64,000 bases of DNA from Botryotinia globosa (GCA_014898425.1 RCSZ01000027.1:124001-188000), one strand, 5' to 3'; counted from the first letter of the stretch, positions 1 through 13,929 are shown. Made by a program: numbers and translations. The notes: generated by a model from the sequence alone, not told the origin.

Positions 1-920
1 TATTATATTCATTTAGAGAGCTAATAATTCTTGAAAGTATATAGGTATTTGGTTTATATGAAAGTATTCATTCAAATTGATTTGAATTTTTTGAATATTG
101 TGAAAAAGCTGATGTTATTCTAATTAGATATAATATTATCATTAGAATAAATAATGTTAATAATAAAAATATAATAATTATGATTATATTAAAAGACAAT
201 GTGTAAAAATCCATATTCTATTATTCTATTAATTTATAATTTATTATTCTATTATTGTAATATTGTATTAATTTATCAATTCATTATTCTATTATATATT
301 GAATACTGATGATATTGATAATAAAACAAAAAACCTTAGAAATTAAAAAAAAAACTAGAAAAGCTAAGAAAATCAAGAATCTGGAATATTAAGAATATAA
401 AGAAAAATATCTACAATATCAATTCAATTGAAGAAATCTAGAAAAGTCGGTGAATCTATGGAGTTTAATGAATTCAATGAATCTAGAAAATGTGTAAAAT
501 TATATGATATAAAAGAAAATAATATTATTATTTAAGGTTTAAAAAATAAAAGAAGTTTTGATTGTATATATAAATAAATATCAATCTATATTATATCCCA
601 AACATATAGGATTTAGAATATAGTTCATAACTGGAAGCTAATTAACTAAAAGAAAATATGAATACTTTGTATAGCAAATATTAAAAGTTAGAAAATAAAA
701 TAGGATATATTATTAATGGAAAAAATAATTATAAATAATATATAAAATATAATCAAGTGATATTTTTATATTATTTGAATTGAAAGCTTTTTAATAATAT
801 AATTTTTATATTGATAAGTTATAATTAATAGAAGAAATAATTGATTAAAGAATAAATTGAAAATTTTGAAAATTTTGGAAAGTAAAATAAATGTTTTTAA
901 TTAATCCGAAGGTTTGGGAT
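1..920. other. AT-rich DNA without recognised feature
   Basis: No open frame of useful length, no terminal repeats and no RNA gene was recognised. The text is TTA/ATA-rich with scattered short direct repeats near 200-300. It is probably decayed repeat DNA, but I could not match it to any other part of the window. Confidence 0.5.
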
Positions 921-924
921 TTGT

Positions 925-1106
925 AATAAAAGAAATAAGGAATTGGAAAGAGAAAGAGAAGAAGATTAGAAAAAAAAGGGATTAGAAAGAAAAGGAGATT
1001 AGAAAAAGGAAAAAGAAAGGATTAAAAAGAAGAAAGATTTGAAAAGAAAAAAGAAAAGAGAAGGGATTAGATTTATAAAAAGGTGGAGAAAGAATTAGAA
1101 AGAGAA
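925..1106 (+). repeat. Purine-rich imperfect repeat tract
   Basis: About 180 bp almost entirely of A and G on the + strand, built from irregular copies of a GGATTAGAAAAGA-like word. It runs directly into the 9-bp array that follows. Such polypurine tracts can arise by slippage. No coding role is suggested. Confidence 0.7.
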
Positions 1107-1300
1107 GAAATTAGATTTATCAGATTTATTAGATTTACTAGATTTACTAGATTTACTAGATTTATTAGATTTATTAGATTTATTAGATTTATTAGATTTA
1201 TTAGATTTATTAGATTTATTAGATTTATTAGATTTATTAGATTTATTAGATTCATTAGATTTATTAGATTTATTAGATTTATTAGATTTATTAGATTTAG
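1107..1300 (+). repeat. 9-bp tandem array (TTAGATTTA)n
   Basis: About 21 units of a 9-bp repeat, mostly TTAGATTTA, with variant units (TTTAC, TTCAT, TTATC) concentrated in the first third and one near 1250. Because the period is divisible by three, it stays open in several frames and gives spurious Arg-Phe-Ile or Asn-Leu-Ile proteins. It is non-coding minisatellite DNA. Confidence 0.9.
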
Positions 1301-1357
1301 GTTTAAAGACGCCTTCAGCGCTCTTATACCAGCTAGAAGCGAGAGACTAGCGAAATC
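1301..1357 (+). other. Short moderate-GC spacer between two arrays
   Basis: About 55 bp with clearly more C and G than its surroundings (AGACGCCTTCAGCGCTCTTA near 1307-1326) separates the 9-bp array from the ATT array. It may be a less mutated remnant of the sequence in which the arrays expanded. No gene is recognised. Confidence 0.5.
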
Positions 1358-1608
<251 letters not shown>

Positions 1609-1756
1609 CCTCACCTAGAATGGTGCACAGACCATCACCTCAAAAGCTTACAATCTCTAAATAGCTTCAAAATTTATATTTTAATAGAAAACATAAAAAT
1701 ATTAATCTTATTTATTTTTAGAATTCTAAAAGCTATATAATATAGATATAAATATA

Positions 1757-1829
1757 GGTCCTGAGGGGCGTGAAAAATAACTGCGGAGAGCGTTAGCAAG
1801 CCCGTTGTTATTTTTAGCCCCGAAGGGCC
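1757..1829. repeat. GC-rich imperfect palindrome (hairpin)
   Basis: Arms of about 31 bp (1757-1787 and 1799-1829) are inverted repeats with a few mismatches and an 11-bp loop. The left arm carries GGGGCGTGAAAAATAACTG and the right arm the inverse, TTATTTTTAGCCCC. GC content is far above the neighbourhood. It could be a very small mobile palindrome, or a hairpin kept intact because it is single copy here. A factor-independent bacterial terminator makes no sense in this context. Confidence 0.75.
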
Positions 1830-1849
1830 GAAAAAAGCTTGTATTATAA

Positions 1850-2840
1850 TGATAGAAAGAATCTATTTAAAAAGTAAAAGAAAAAGCTTTATATAAATAA
1901 AAAGGAATACAAAATAGTATAATATATATATTTATAATTAAAACGAATTTATTCAAAAACTATTGTAATTTTGAAATTTAAAATTAAAAGGGATATAATT
2001 AAAAGGACTTTTGAGGTATATAGGATTATTGATTCAAAAATTAAAAAGATATTTAAATTTATAAAAGAATATATAATCAGCGAAATGATTCAATATTTAA
2101 ATTATGAAAGATGGATAATGAAGATATGAAAATTAATTTTTTAATTAAACAAATATTATATAGAATAGAGAAAAAAAAAAGTAGGAATGGGTATGTCACC
2201 TTTTGAATTCAAAAATAGGATTGAAATATAGTTCAATTTTATAATATATATAAAAATATAAATATTATGATATAAATAGTTTTTTATGATATTATAGAGA
2301 GTAAATTATATATTATAAATAAGGATTTTGAAAATAAAATGTTGAGGTATAATATTAACTTTTATTTCAAGATTTTTAATAAGAAAGTTGTTTTTTATCA
2401 AGAAAGTATTAAACAAAAGGTGATAATTTATATAGAATAATATTTCTATATTTCGAGCTTATAAAATACCAATTTGATTTCAAAAAAAGAGTACTTTTCA
2501 AATCAATTTATAGTTTTCTTATAATCCTAATCTTGATTTTCTAGAATATATACGATAACATTTAAAAATATATATTCTAAAGATATTTCTGAATATTATA
2601 ATAAATAAAAGTTGATTAAAACATATGAAATAAAAACTAAAGAATACTTTATAAGTAATTTAGAATTTTTTAGATAATATATTATTCATAAATTTGAAAG
2701 TTAATATAAAGAGTAATATAAAGGTATATCAAAGTAAAAAACTAATATATTAAATATCAAAAGATATAATATATTTATAATTATGAAACTTTTTATTATC
2801 TGAATATATGTGTATGTCCGAATATTATTAAAGATTTAAA
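1850..2840. other. AT-rich DNA without recognised feature
   Basis: No terminal repeats, conserved protein motifs or RNA genes were recognised between the hairpin and the first family M element. Confidence 0.5.
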
Positions 2841-2843
2841 ACA

Positions 2844-3697
2844 TTTCAATAGTACAAGTAGGGATATAAAACGATGGAAGTATGGTATTGCTATTAATGG
2901 AGTAGTACTTGTATGATTCCCGAATTCTTGAATAGTATTCGAATTTCAGAATAGTGTTAGTATTAATAGAGTAGTGTTTCTATAGTTCCCAAACCCTGGA
3001 ATAGTATTTAAGCCTTTGTATAATATTCCTATTAAATTCAATCAGAAATTTAGAAAAAAAAAGTTTTTATTAAAACAATATTAAAATCGATACCTAGGTA
3101 TTGAAATTATTAAATAATATAATAATATTATTAAAAGTATAATAAAATCATTATATTATAAATTTTATAACATCAATATAAAAAATCGAAAAACTTGTAC
3201 TTTATTTAATAATAGTTTTAAATCTGTGTATTTCGATATATGATATTATTTTAAGAATTAATATATATATTTCAAATTATTCAAATATTATAAATTATTC
3301 CTTTATAAGATTAGACTTATATAATGATTTTAAATTTATTATATTTATTATATTTCGAATAAAGTTTCTATAAACCTACCCAATAGTAATATAATATAAA
3401 GCTTAATTTATAATCCAGTTTAATTATAATTTTTAAATATAATTTTTTTTTTTTTGATTATAACTCTTTTTCTTTTGCTAGAATTTATTTCGAAAGATGA
3501 TTATCTAATTATTTTACATTTGAATTCTATAACTTTTTTTTAGGCTTGTAATATAGGTTTTATGGGGGTTAATTAGTTATACTTTGATGGTGCTTCCATT
3601 GTATCAGGGGTGCGTGATTTGTATCCAATCAGGGGTACAGCTCAGACACTGTATTCCGATTGGGTACCGTATAGAATTCCCACTTGTCCTCTTAAGC
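2844..3697 (+). mobile_element. MITE-like element family M, copy 1
   Basis: About 850 bp. The left end holds ACAAGTAGGGATATAAAACG and the right end ATTCCCACTTGTCCTCTTAAG. The inverse of the right end matches the left, so these are imperfect terminal inverted repeats. A TA follows the right end. It carries two copies of an internal subrepeat ending in AGTAGTRYTTSTATRRTTCCC. The same architecture recurs at 8828, 9629, 12470 and 14538. No transposase frame is visible, so it is non-autonomous. TA flanks suggest mobilisation by a Tc1/mariner-type transposase (inference). Confidence 0.8.
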
Positions 3698-3699
3698 TA

Positions 3700-6600
3700 T
3701 AATATTAATTAATTGATTTAATAATATAGATTGAATAAATTATAGTTGAGATCAAAATCCGGAGAAATCCAGAGCGATAACTATCTGTACTCTAGTACGT
3801 ACTGTATATACAATTATTTAAGATTGTTATATCACTCAAAGTCTAGAAATATAGAGCAATTAATAAAAAGTTATTTGTTTTATATTTCTTTCGGAAATAA
3901 TTATTAAATATTTGGAACTTGTTGATATTATTGTTAGTAGTTTTATAGAAAAAAATTAGGTTTCAATATTTCAATGAAATCTAAGATTAAAATCAAAGGA
4001 TCTAACTAATTAATATTAACATTATTTAGAATTGGAAGAACTGTATAGAAAATTCTCTCTCAGTGGGTATTAATAATCTATATGATCCCATTTGTAATAT
4101 GAATTTTGTTTTATCATTTCCACTTTTGAAAAACTAAAACATTTTGAGTTAGGTGAATTGAAAATGGAATTAAAGTTATTGTATAGGATTGGATTTATGT
4201 ATAATAAATACCAATCACAAACAAAATCAGTTTTTGATTTCATGAGATTTTTTTTCTCTCAATAGAGCAAATAGGGACGATATATAGGTAGTCAAAACAT
4301 AAAATCAATATTAGTAACATAAAAGATTCATGATATTCTTCATATTTTTCTGGTTTCTAAATCTTCAAATAATACCAAATCTTCTGTAGTATATTCTATT
4401 GGAATATAATTTGTATATTATATTTTAATTGAATAATAGATTTTGTGAGTGTACTTTAGGTGTATTATTTATGGTTCCCATTTATATTACTAAAACTTGG
4501 TTTATTACAATAATTTTGAAATGCTATAAGTTTGTAAATTTCAATGTTTTTATTTTAATAATTCTGAGTAGTTCGTGTTATAATTATGGAGAGTATTTAT
4601 GTTTATAATTCTTTAAGATGTTAAATTTCATACGAATTTTGATTTTTAGATATATTAGATATTATATATAAACATTAATCTTTCGATTGTGAGTTCTTAA
4701 ACTAGAATACCTATCTGTTTATTATTATTTTCATAGTATATTCTTCTTTCTAACAAAAATATTTAGAATTTCAGATTTCATAGATCTATTTAATTTAAAT
4801 AAGTTAAAAAATTTGAGAGAATTTATAGGATTTTCAGATTTTCAAATTTTAAAGATTTTATAGATTTCATAAAACCTATAAATTGAAAGTTTTTCATGAA
4901 TTAAATAAATTAAAAAGATTTAATCGGTATAATAGATTTAAAAAATTTGAAAAATTTGAAAAATTTAATAATAATATATTTCTTAATAAATGAATAATAT
5001 TCAATAGTATATAATATCAATATTGATAAAAGGATATTTGTATAATTTCTGAATTTTTGAATAATATTTAGGTTTATAAAATTATTTGAGATTTTTCATA
5101 ATTCCAAATTTATATTCTTTCGAAAATTCAAAAGATTAAAGTATATTTTGAAATCATGATAGATTTAATATTTTATAAATTATTTATATTGATTCTAGTA
5201 TTAAAATCTCAATAATGATATAATACCTTTAACTTTAAAATTTAGCTTAAAATATAAGAAATTTTATATTACATTTAATAATAGTTTTGTTTCTTTAAAA
5301 TTTGATTTAGAATAATGAATTAAAAATTAATATTTTTTTATAATTTGTATTATTAAAATTCAATTAATTAAATATTACAAATTTACCTATATTTATCGAT
5401 CTAGATTTGGTATTTTTATTTCTAGATTTACATTCATAAAATTTATAAGATTTACTATTAAACTCCAATAAAATATATAATTTATAATATAAAGATTAAT
5501 AAATAATTAGACTTTATCAAATACTTAGGTATAAATCAAAAATATAAATTTTCGTTTATTTTTAATAATAGATTTTTCATTATTAAAATCTAATATAGAA
5601 TATTACTGATAATACTATATTACAAATCAATAGTTTTTTTTCATCTTTTTTGAAAAAGAAAATAGATTTTTTAAAAATCATTTAAATAACTTATAAAAAA
5701 TTATTATTGAAATTTAAAAAGATCAGTTTTGTAAACTTATAAAAACTATTTTCAAAAATTATAAATAATATTTTAATACTAATTCTATTTTATTGAGATT
5801 GTATATAATATTTGATTAATTATATAACTCAAATATTACATTTCAATTAGATACTATATAATATAAAATTAAAATTAGAACATATTTATTCTTCCCACTT
5901 ATTATTTATAGATTTATAGATTTATAGATTTATAGATTTATAGATTTATAGATTTATAGATTTATAGATTTATAGATAATTGATTATATTCTCAGAATTA
6001 TAATAAATAATATAATACACTTCGATAGTATATCTATTAATAAGCATTCCAGAGAATCTATTCTGAATATATTCAATATTTAATAATATTAATAAAAAAC
6101 AATTCATACGAATCTATTCAAATAATAAAACTCTCTATAATATTCATTTTATATATATAAATTTTCAATTATCAATATGATTTTTTCCTATAGGTATTTA
6201 TTCAATTTACAAAATTTAATAAATTATTGAATATTATTTCAAATTATTTCATTATTTATTTTTTAAAAATTCAAATTTACATTTATATTGAGACGTTTTG
6301 AAATCGTATTTTCTTTTTAAATTTAGATTTTGAAGTTATTTAAAAATAATACACTTTTGTAAAAAAAGTTGAATTAATATTAATAATTTCTAAAACTTTC
6401 AAAATCTTAGTATGAATATTCTATTGAACCTTTTTTTTTCATAATGTTGATAATATCATTAAGTTTAATATATCATTAGTATAGAAACATATTCTTACAA
6501 AAATAACAAATTAATTAATGATTGGATTCAAAATAGAAAATATAATCTATAACTACATTCATTGAAGCGTTTCTTAGCTTGATAATTCTTTTGGTTCCTT

Positions 6601-8827
6601 TCAGTAAAAACTATTCAAAATGCACTTTATGATTATCACATTGAATATTTCCTTGGTCTTATTTTTTTGATTTAATCTTTCATCATGTGGAGTATATATG
6701 TTCTTATTTGATTGATTATTTTTGAAATATAACGAACATTTCAAAACATATAATCCAAAAATATATATTATGGAAAGTAAAAAGAGATGTAAGTTTAATA
6801 TCCTACAGGTTTTTGGTTGCAAGAAAGGGATAATTCAAAAAGTTTAATGTCATGATCGTTTTTACACCAGTATGGTAGTAGATTTTCCAGAAAAACATGT
6901 TCTGATTTGTTTACAAAGGAAACAATGCTAAAAGTTTTGAATCAAATTCATAAGTCTCTATATTTCATCACTTTGAACCGATAAAAGGGGCCTTAATTTA
7001 TTTACAGATAGTAAAATATCTATATGTTATATGTATAAGAAGGCATATTTATAAAATCAATTATATTCGTATTTCAGTTGTTCCACTAATATATTATATA
7101 TTTTCCTGATTATTGGAATAGCAATTAGTAGTTTTAAAATCAACAATAACTCGATATAGTTTTTATAAATTACAAAATTATTCAAAAGATAGCATACTAA
7201 ATAATCAATATTCAATTAATCTATTTTCTGTTTCAATTTAATATTTTTATTTAATTGAGTTCTTATGAACGATAGTTCAATAAAGATTTTATTCGAATTA
7301 GAAAAATAAACATTAAATTTGAAATTATATATTATAATAATTAATTGGAACAATCTTTGAAATAAATGATAATAAAATTAGATAAGTTTAAGATTTAATT
7401 GATAATTATAGAAAGTTTTTCTTATAATATTTTATTATATTAAATTATCAAAATTGTAAATATATATATTTAGTTAATTTTGAATAATAGTTTTATTCTG
7501 AATAAATGTTTAATTAGATTTTGTATTAATTTTATTGATAATTTGAATTATAATAAGTTTCTTTAAAGGATTATATTTTAATTTAACATTATATCTTTGA
7601 TTGAATAATAATCAATAATTATCGAATATTAGATTTATTAAAAATTATCAAACTTTCAGGAATCTGAATTCAAAGAAAAATGTTGATATCTTTATTTGAA
7701 TTACAAATAAAAAATAATTCAAGTGTATAGTTTATATTATAATACTAATCAACTACTATCAATTTAAAGTTATTTTTATATCAAAAATCAGCTTTTTATT
7801 ATATTTTCAAATACAAAGATCTTTATAATTTGTAACTCAAATTATTTAAAAATTGATTTTTTCAAAATTTCAGATCTTTTTGGAGGTTATATTGTAAAAA
7901 TCTATATAACTGAATTAAAATATTAAAAAAGTTACTTAATTTTTCTATATTTTATTAATAAATTTAATAGTGTCAAAAATATTGTAATTTTTCATCTATA
8001 TGATTTTAGATATTACCTAATAAAAATCCTGAAAATAATCTGTTTTAATTTTAATATATTTTTATAGAAAACAAATCAATTAAAATATCTAAAGAAACAT
8101 TTATATTATATTAGAGTTTATTCAAATATGTACAATTTTAAATAATGAGTTTAAATATGAAAAAACATTTTGACTGATAGCAATTAATACCAACTGTGAC
8201 TATTGTTAAAAATAAAATAAAAATGTAAAATAATATTCCCATGGTATTTCTATATAATATTATAATAGAATTGAAATACATTATCTAAACTGTATTCTCC
8301 AGTAGAAACAAAATTTATATATAATATAATAATAATACTATTTACCATATATTAAAATTATATCTCACAGGTAACATACTCAAAAATCTACAAATACCTT
8401 TTAAAATTCAAATATACTTCTTATAAAAATGATTTATATCATTTTAAAGTGAATATAATCAAACTTGATTATTGTTAAAAGAATCAAAACTCTAATAAAA
8501 AAAGTATAATATCTAGGTAGGTATGATTTATAATTATTGATTCACTTTTTTGATATTGTATTTTATAATAATGAATTTTCAATGAGTTCATAATAAGAGA
8601 TGTCAAATGAAAATATAGATGTAGACTTTGAGCAAAATCAAAAACAATCACAAAAAGTATCAATCAATCTATAACTTTTTGAACTTCAGAAATTGAGAAG
8701 GATTTACGTATGATTATCGTTGAACTCCTTTGATTTTGTTTTAAGATGTTTATGTTCTTAAATCACTTATGAGTAGTAGATCTGAGACTGAATTTTTTTA
8801 TTTCAGAACATATATATAAATAGTATA
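3700..8827. other. Long AT-rich stretch without recognised gene
   Basis: About 5.1 kb with no gene, LTR pair or conserved polymerase motif that I could recognise. The only clear structure is the 8-bp array at 5910-5976. The open frame at 6601-6822 (-) has no recognisable domain, and its codons are typical of random AT-rich DNA. Confidence 0.5.
5910..5976 (+). repeat. 8-bp tandem array (TAGATTTA)n
   Basis: About eight consecutive copies of TAGATTTA with almost no variation, in unrecognised AT-rich DNA. Its period of 8 differs from the 9-bp arrays at 1107 and 17213. Confidence 0.9.
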
Positions 8828-9622
8828 CTTCAATAGAACAAGCTCTAGTATATTATAATATAAATGTAATATTTTTGATACTAGTATTAATAAAATAATA
8901 ATTATAAAATTCCTGAATCTCTCCACAATACTAATACTATATCCATGTAGGTATTTGGAATAAAAAGCATTTTATGAAATCATGTTTATATCATATCCAA
9001 TTCAATATTTAATTGATTATTTCATGAAAATTCTGTGAAAACTCTTATATAATCCTGGATCATAAATTTCGTGATATCAAAAGAAACATTCATATTTTGA
9101 TTAACAACAGTTTTATACTCTAATAACTCATTTTAAATTATTTTATCAGTGATTTATATTTAAATATACTTCAAACTATCAAGACTTTACATATCATACA
9201 TTAATTATAATATATTTCTAAAGAAGATTCGAATGTATAAAACTTATCATATTTTTATTAAACCTTGATATAATAAATAATAGTCTTATTCATAACTTTA
9301 TTATTAATCTTCAAATTATATTTTAGAGTTTTGTTCTCAATAATAGCTTTTTCTAATTAAAATACAATTAAGTGAATTATCAATGATTTAATATTCTAAG
9401 CATTTAGTTTTTTTTTGTATAAATTAAAAGCTTTATTAAGGCTAGCTATAGGGCTTATAGGAAATAGTTATAGAAATTTAAGTATATTCATTCAGAGCCT
9501 ATCAGGTATAACTCTAGGAATTAATTAGGAATGTAGTTTGAATATTAATATTCCAATTAGATATTGTATAGCATAGGTTATAGTTTGAGTACTATTCAGA
9601 ATTCCTATTTGTACTATCAAGG
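8828..9622 (+). mobile_element. MITE-like element family M, copy 2 (strongly mutated)
   Basis: About 795 bp flanked by TA (8826-8827 and 9623-9624). The left end begins CTTCAATAGAACAAG and the right end is ATTCCTATTTGTACTATCAAGG, corresponding to the ends of copies 3-5. Internal blocks also align: AATTCCTGAATCTCT near the 5' side, and the AGGCTAGCTATAGGGCTTATAGG block near the 3' side. It is far more degraded than copy 5. It sits head-to-tail with copy 3, separated by only TATATA. Confidence 0.7.
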
Positions 9623-9628
9623 TATATA

Positions 9629-10395
9629 CCTTAATGGTAGAAGTAGGGATATAAAACAATGGAAGTATAATGTTAGTACTAATACAATGGTATTTCTATA
9701 GTATTTGTAGTGCTAATACTAATAAAGTAATAGTTCTATAGTTCCTGAATCCCTGAATAGTTTCCAAACATCTAAATAATACTCGAACCCCTCCCTATAC
9801 GGTATTCTTATTATATCCAATTAGAGACTTAGAATAAAAATGCTTTTTATAAAATAGTATTAAATTTATATTTGAATTATAATATAATATAGTAATATTG
9901 ATAGAAAAATATAAAAATATATATTTTATTCAATAGTAGTTTTAGATTTTTGTAATTTATTATATTATATATATTTTAAATTCTTTGAATACTATAAATT
10001 ATATTTATATAATGATTTCAAATAAAACCCTAATATGATATAGAAATTGATTACTAATCAAATTTTTATCATTATTCGGAAATAAATCCTATTTTTTTAA
10101 TTATAACTCTTTTTTTGTTAAAATTTATTTCAAAAATTAATTAATTATTTTATGTATTAATATTGAGACTTTTTTTTACAAGATTCAAATTATAGATTTA
10201 ATAGGGATTAGTTGTGAGATTTATAGGGATTAATTATAAAATTAATTAATTATATTTTGATAATATTTTCATTATATCAATAGTATATATATCATATTTA
10301 TTAGAAGTATAATTCGAACACTATATCCCAATTAGATATTGTATAATATGATACTATAGAGTTACCATACAGAATCCCTATATATGCCATTAAGG
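9629..10395 (+). mobile_element. MITE-like element family M, copy 3
   Basis: About 767 bp, exactly flanked by TA (9627-9628 and 10396-10397). The left end CCTTAATGGTAGAAGTAGGG and the right end ...GCCATTAAGG are inverted repeats of each other. Two internal subrepeats are present. It directly follows copy 2, as if the TA at the end of that element was used as the target. No coding capacity is seen. Confidence 0.85.
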
Positions 10396-10399
10396 TATT

Positions 10400-12465
10400 C
10401 GAAATACTATTTCGATCTAGAACAAATCTCAATAAAAAGAGTGTTGCAAAAGTTATTTATCGAATTTTGTCATATTATTATATTTTAGTGATTCTAAATA
10501 AGTCTAAATGCAATAATTCAGGGGAAAAATATCTAATTAATAGAAAATATCTAATTAATATCTTGTTCTTTGATGAATCACTTTAATATAATTAAAATCA
10601 AGTTGATTCATTCTCACACGATCCAGATTAATCTATATTTACTTTTATATAGCTCAGATTCGTATAATAATTAGGGTTTATAACTTTTCAATCAAAATCT
10701 ATAAATAGAATTTATAGTAGGTATAGAAAAATTAGAATCTATATATTGACATTATTTCAACAGAATAAACCGGCATATGAAACAGTGAAAATATAATATT
10801 AATATTAATATTAATAATATAATATTTATAAAGCACAAAAAAACCAAAGAAAATTTTCTTAGAAAAACCCATTAATCTCTATTACATTCAAAACAGAATA
10901 TTATCCTCTATTCTCTCCCAAAATTACTCAATCAATATTTATTTGAATTAAAAAGATATTATTATCAATATTAAAAAAAAAAAAGATTTAATTTATCTAT
11001 ATTAAAGTTATCAATATTAATACTATTAATAATAAACTTATTATATTAAATGTAATGAATAAAAAAGATCAAATTATAAATTTCTATAATAATTCAGATT
11101 TTTGAGTATTTAAAAATCTTATAGAGAAACTTCAATTATAAAAAAAAAGATTTTTAAATATAAAAATATAAAAAATAAAAGCTTTTCAAAAAAGCTTTGT
11201 TTATTTCAGGAAATATTTTATAAAAGATATACTAAAATATATAGCAAAATATATTTTTCTAATATATTTCTCTAATATATATTTTTAATATATTTACAAT
11301 TTCTTTTTTTAAAAACCCTAAATCTTTCAATTTATAATAATATATTAATTCAAGTATATAGTATTTCATATTAGTATATAATATTATTATAAAAATATTA
11401 ATTTCGATATTATTTTATATAACAAATAATATGTTATTGATTATCATTAAAGAAATAATAATTCTTTAAGTATAAAGTATATATTATTATATCTATTATT
11501 CGATTTTATTTAATTAATTCTATAATACAACTTTATATTCTATTGAAATATATTAAAAAAAGATGAATATAAATCTTATAAATAATAAATTCAAAAGCTA
11601 TAATAAAATAATAATCCTTTAAAAAAATCTCGAAAAATTAAAGAATAAAAACAAATCTTTAAAAGAAATATAATATTATAATTAATTATAGTTTTCATAA
11701 TAATATATCAAAAGAAATTGAATAAAAAAAGAGAAATTATTATAATAAAACAAGTAATATATAGTTTTTATAAATATATCAAAGGAATCTATAAATAAAA
11801 GGTTTTTGAATAAAATAAATATATATTATAAATAATTCAAAAAATTTAAAAAAACCCATTTAAAAGGTTATTTAGAGATTTAATGGAAAAGTTCCAAAAA
11901 AAATTTATTCTTTTTCCTATCTATTTTATTCATTTAAAACCACACAAATACATTACATGATTTTAGCATAGTTATATATAAATTGAATCAATTGAGAGTT
12001 TACTATTACTACTACTAATATTTATATAATAATTATATAATACTTATATTCTGATATTCATGTTCATAGAATAATATAAGGTTTCTATGATATTTGAATT
12101 TCTAAATAATACTTAAACTCCTAAAGAGTGATAATATCACATCCAATCAAAGAATTATAGAAAGAATTTTCCATAAAGTTATATCTAAATTATATTTGAA
12201 TTATATTGAAATTAATACCTAGGTAGCAATCACTACCCTTACATTATTAAAATTGAATAAAATCAACTTTTATACTATTTTGATTCTGTAATAGTTATCT
12301 AAATAAAGTGTATACTATTTATATTAGAATGTATATTATTTACAATTAGAGTTTATCTTTTAAGATCAACAATTATAAAAAAATATGAATTCATTTCTGA
12401 TTAATTAGATTTTCCAAATGAAGAATAGAATTAAAATAATATAAGAATGAAAGTATATAAACCTT
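10400..12465. other. AT-rich DNA with shared repeat and possible family M debris
   Basis: No gene was recognised. Two weak signals exist. The part from about 10820 to 11330 resembles 62690-63115 (listed separately). The part from about 12010 to 12200 has the word order of the family M interior (TTTCTATGATATTTGAATTT, then TCACATCCAATCAAAGAATT), which suggests a very decayed copy without clear ends. Confidence 0.45.
10820..11330 (+). repeat. Dispersed repeat E, copy 1
   Basis: Resembles 62690-63115 in the same orientation. Shared blocks in the same order are GCACAAAAAAACCAAAGAAAA / CACAAAAAATATAAAGAAAA, TATTATCAATATTA followed by AATATTAATACTATTAATAA, and AATAAAAGCTTTTSAAAAAA. The ends are not defined and no protein motif was recognised. 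It is probably part of an old transposon. Confidence 0.55.
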
Positions 12466-12469
12466 AATA

Positions 12470-13415
12470 CCTTAACGATACAAGCAGGGATATAAAACGG
12501 TGGAAGTACAGTGCTAATACTAATGAAGTAGTATTTCTATAATATTTGTAATACTAGTACTAATGGAATAGTATTTCTATAGTATTCGAAATTCTGAACA
12601 ATACTCGAATTTCTAAATAGTACTTGAATTCCTAAACAGTGCTAGTACTAATAGAGTAATATTTCTACAGTTCCCGAACCCCTGTATAATACCCCTATTA
12701 TATTTAATCGGGGACTTGGAAAAAAAAAGTTTTTGATAAAATAATTCTAAAATTAATATTTAAATTGTTATATAATATAATGATATTCCTAAAATTATAA
12801 TAGAATCATTATATTATTGATTTTCCAATATTAATATAATAAATTCAAAAAATTGAATTTCAATTTATACTAATTTCAAATCCCTGTAATTCGATATATA
12901 ATATTATTTCAGGGATTAATATATATATTTTAAATTATTCAAATACTACAAATTATTTGTTTATAAGATTGTATTTATATAATAATTTCAATTTAAAAAA
13001 ATTATTATATTTCGAATAAAGTCCTGATATAATATATAATAATATAATATAGAAATTGATTAGTAATTAAATTTATTACAATTTTTAAATACAATTTTTC
13101 ATTTTTTTGATTATACCTCTTTTTTTTGCTAGAACTCATTTCAAAAGATGACGAATCACTTTGGATTTTAATTCTATAACTTTTATTTTTTTAGGCCTAT
13201 AATATAGGCCTAATAGAGGCTAACTGTAGGGCCTACAGGGTTAGCTTCAGGGATTAGCTACAGGGGCTAATTAGTTGTACTTTGACGGTACTTTGACGGT
13301 GCTTCCATTGTATTCAATTAGGAGTACAGCTCAGACACTGTATCCCGATTGAGTATTGTATAGTATGGGGGTACGGTGGGGGTATTGTACAAAATTCCCA
13401 CTCGTGTTGTTAAGG
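12470..13415 (+). mobile_element. MITE-like element family M, copy 4 (longest)
   Basis: About 946 bp, flanked exactly by TA (12468-12469 and 13416-13417). The left end CCTTAACGATACAAGCAGGG and the right end CCCACTCGTGTTGTTAAGG form inverted repeats of about 20 bp. Three internal subrepeats (near 12507, 12550 and 12640) make it longer than the other copies. The 3' third keeps unusually many G and C, including a tandem TACTTTGACGG near 13279-13300. This suggests it is younger or less mutated. No coding frame is seen. Confidence 0.88.
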
Positions 13416-13417
13416 TA

Positions 13418-13838
13418 ATAATTTGCTTACTAATCAGTAATTTTGAGAATATTATAGATTGATATATTTATAAAAAAGGGTTAAGTGAATTCAAGATTGA
13501 ATCTTTGTCTTCAATTCTTATCATCCAATTCAACAATTATTCAAAAAATCTTACTTGATGAATTATAAAGTTATCGAAAATGAAAAATTGTAGAAAAAAT
13601 TATATTTGTGGAAATATTTCTATTGACACTAGTTTAGTAAACTTGAACATGATATTATCAAATAATTCAAATATATGAGTATGAAGAAGTTTTATGTTGA
13701 GAGACTGAATGATTAAATCTATCAAAGATAAATGTAAAAAAAGAATTTTTTAATTTTTTGGGAAATTTTCAAAAGTCTTTTTTATTGCTAAAATGGAAAA
13801 TCATTTGAATCACCTTGATGTCATAAATAAGAATTCGA
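13418..13838. other. AT-rich spacer without recognised feature
   Basis: Unrecognised sequence between family M copy 4 and the reversed fragment. No gene or repeat is supported. Confidence 0.5.
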
Positions 13839-13839
13839 T

Positions 13840-13925
13840 ACGGTACCACTAGTACTATAGAAATACTGCTCCATTAGTACTCGTACCGTATTTACTTTAT
13901 ATTATATCCCTGCTTGTCTTATGAA
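13840..13925 (-). mobile_element. Family M 5'-end fragment, reversed
   Basis: Read on the - strand, it starts with an ACAAGCAGGGATATAA-type end and contains one subrepeat (AGTACTAATGGAGCAGTATT). It stops after about 85 bp. GC content is above the surroundings. It is a truncated copy, or a very short deletion derivative, in the opposite direction to the full copies. Confidence 0.75.
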
Positions 13926-13929
13926 ACCA

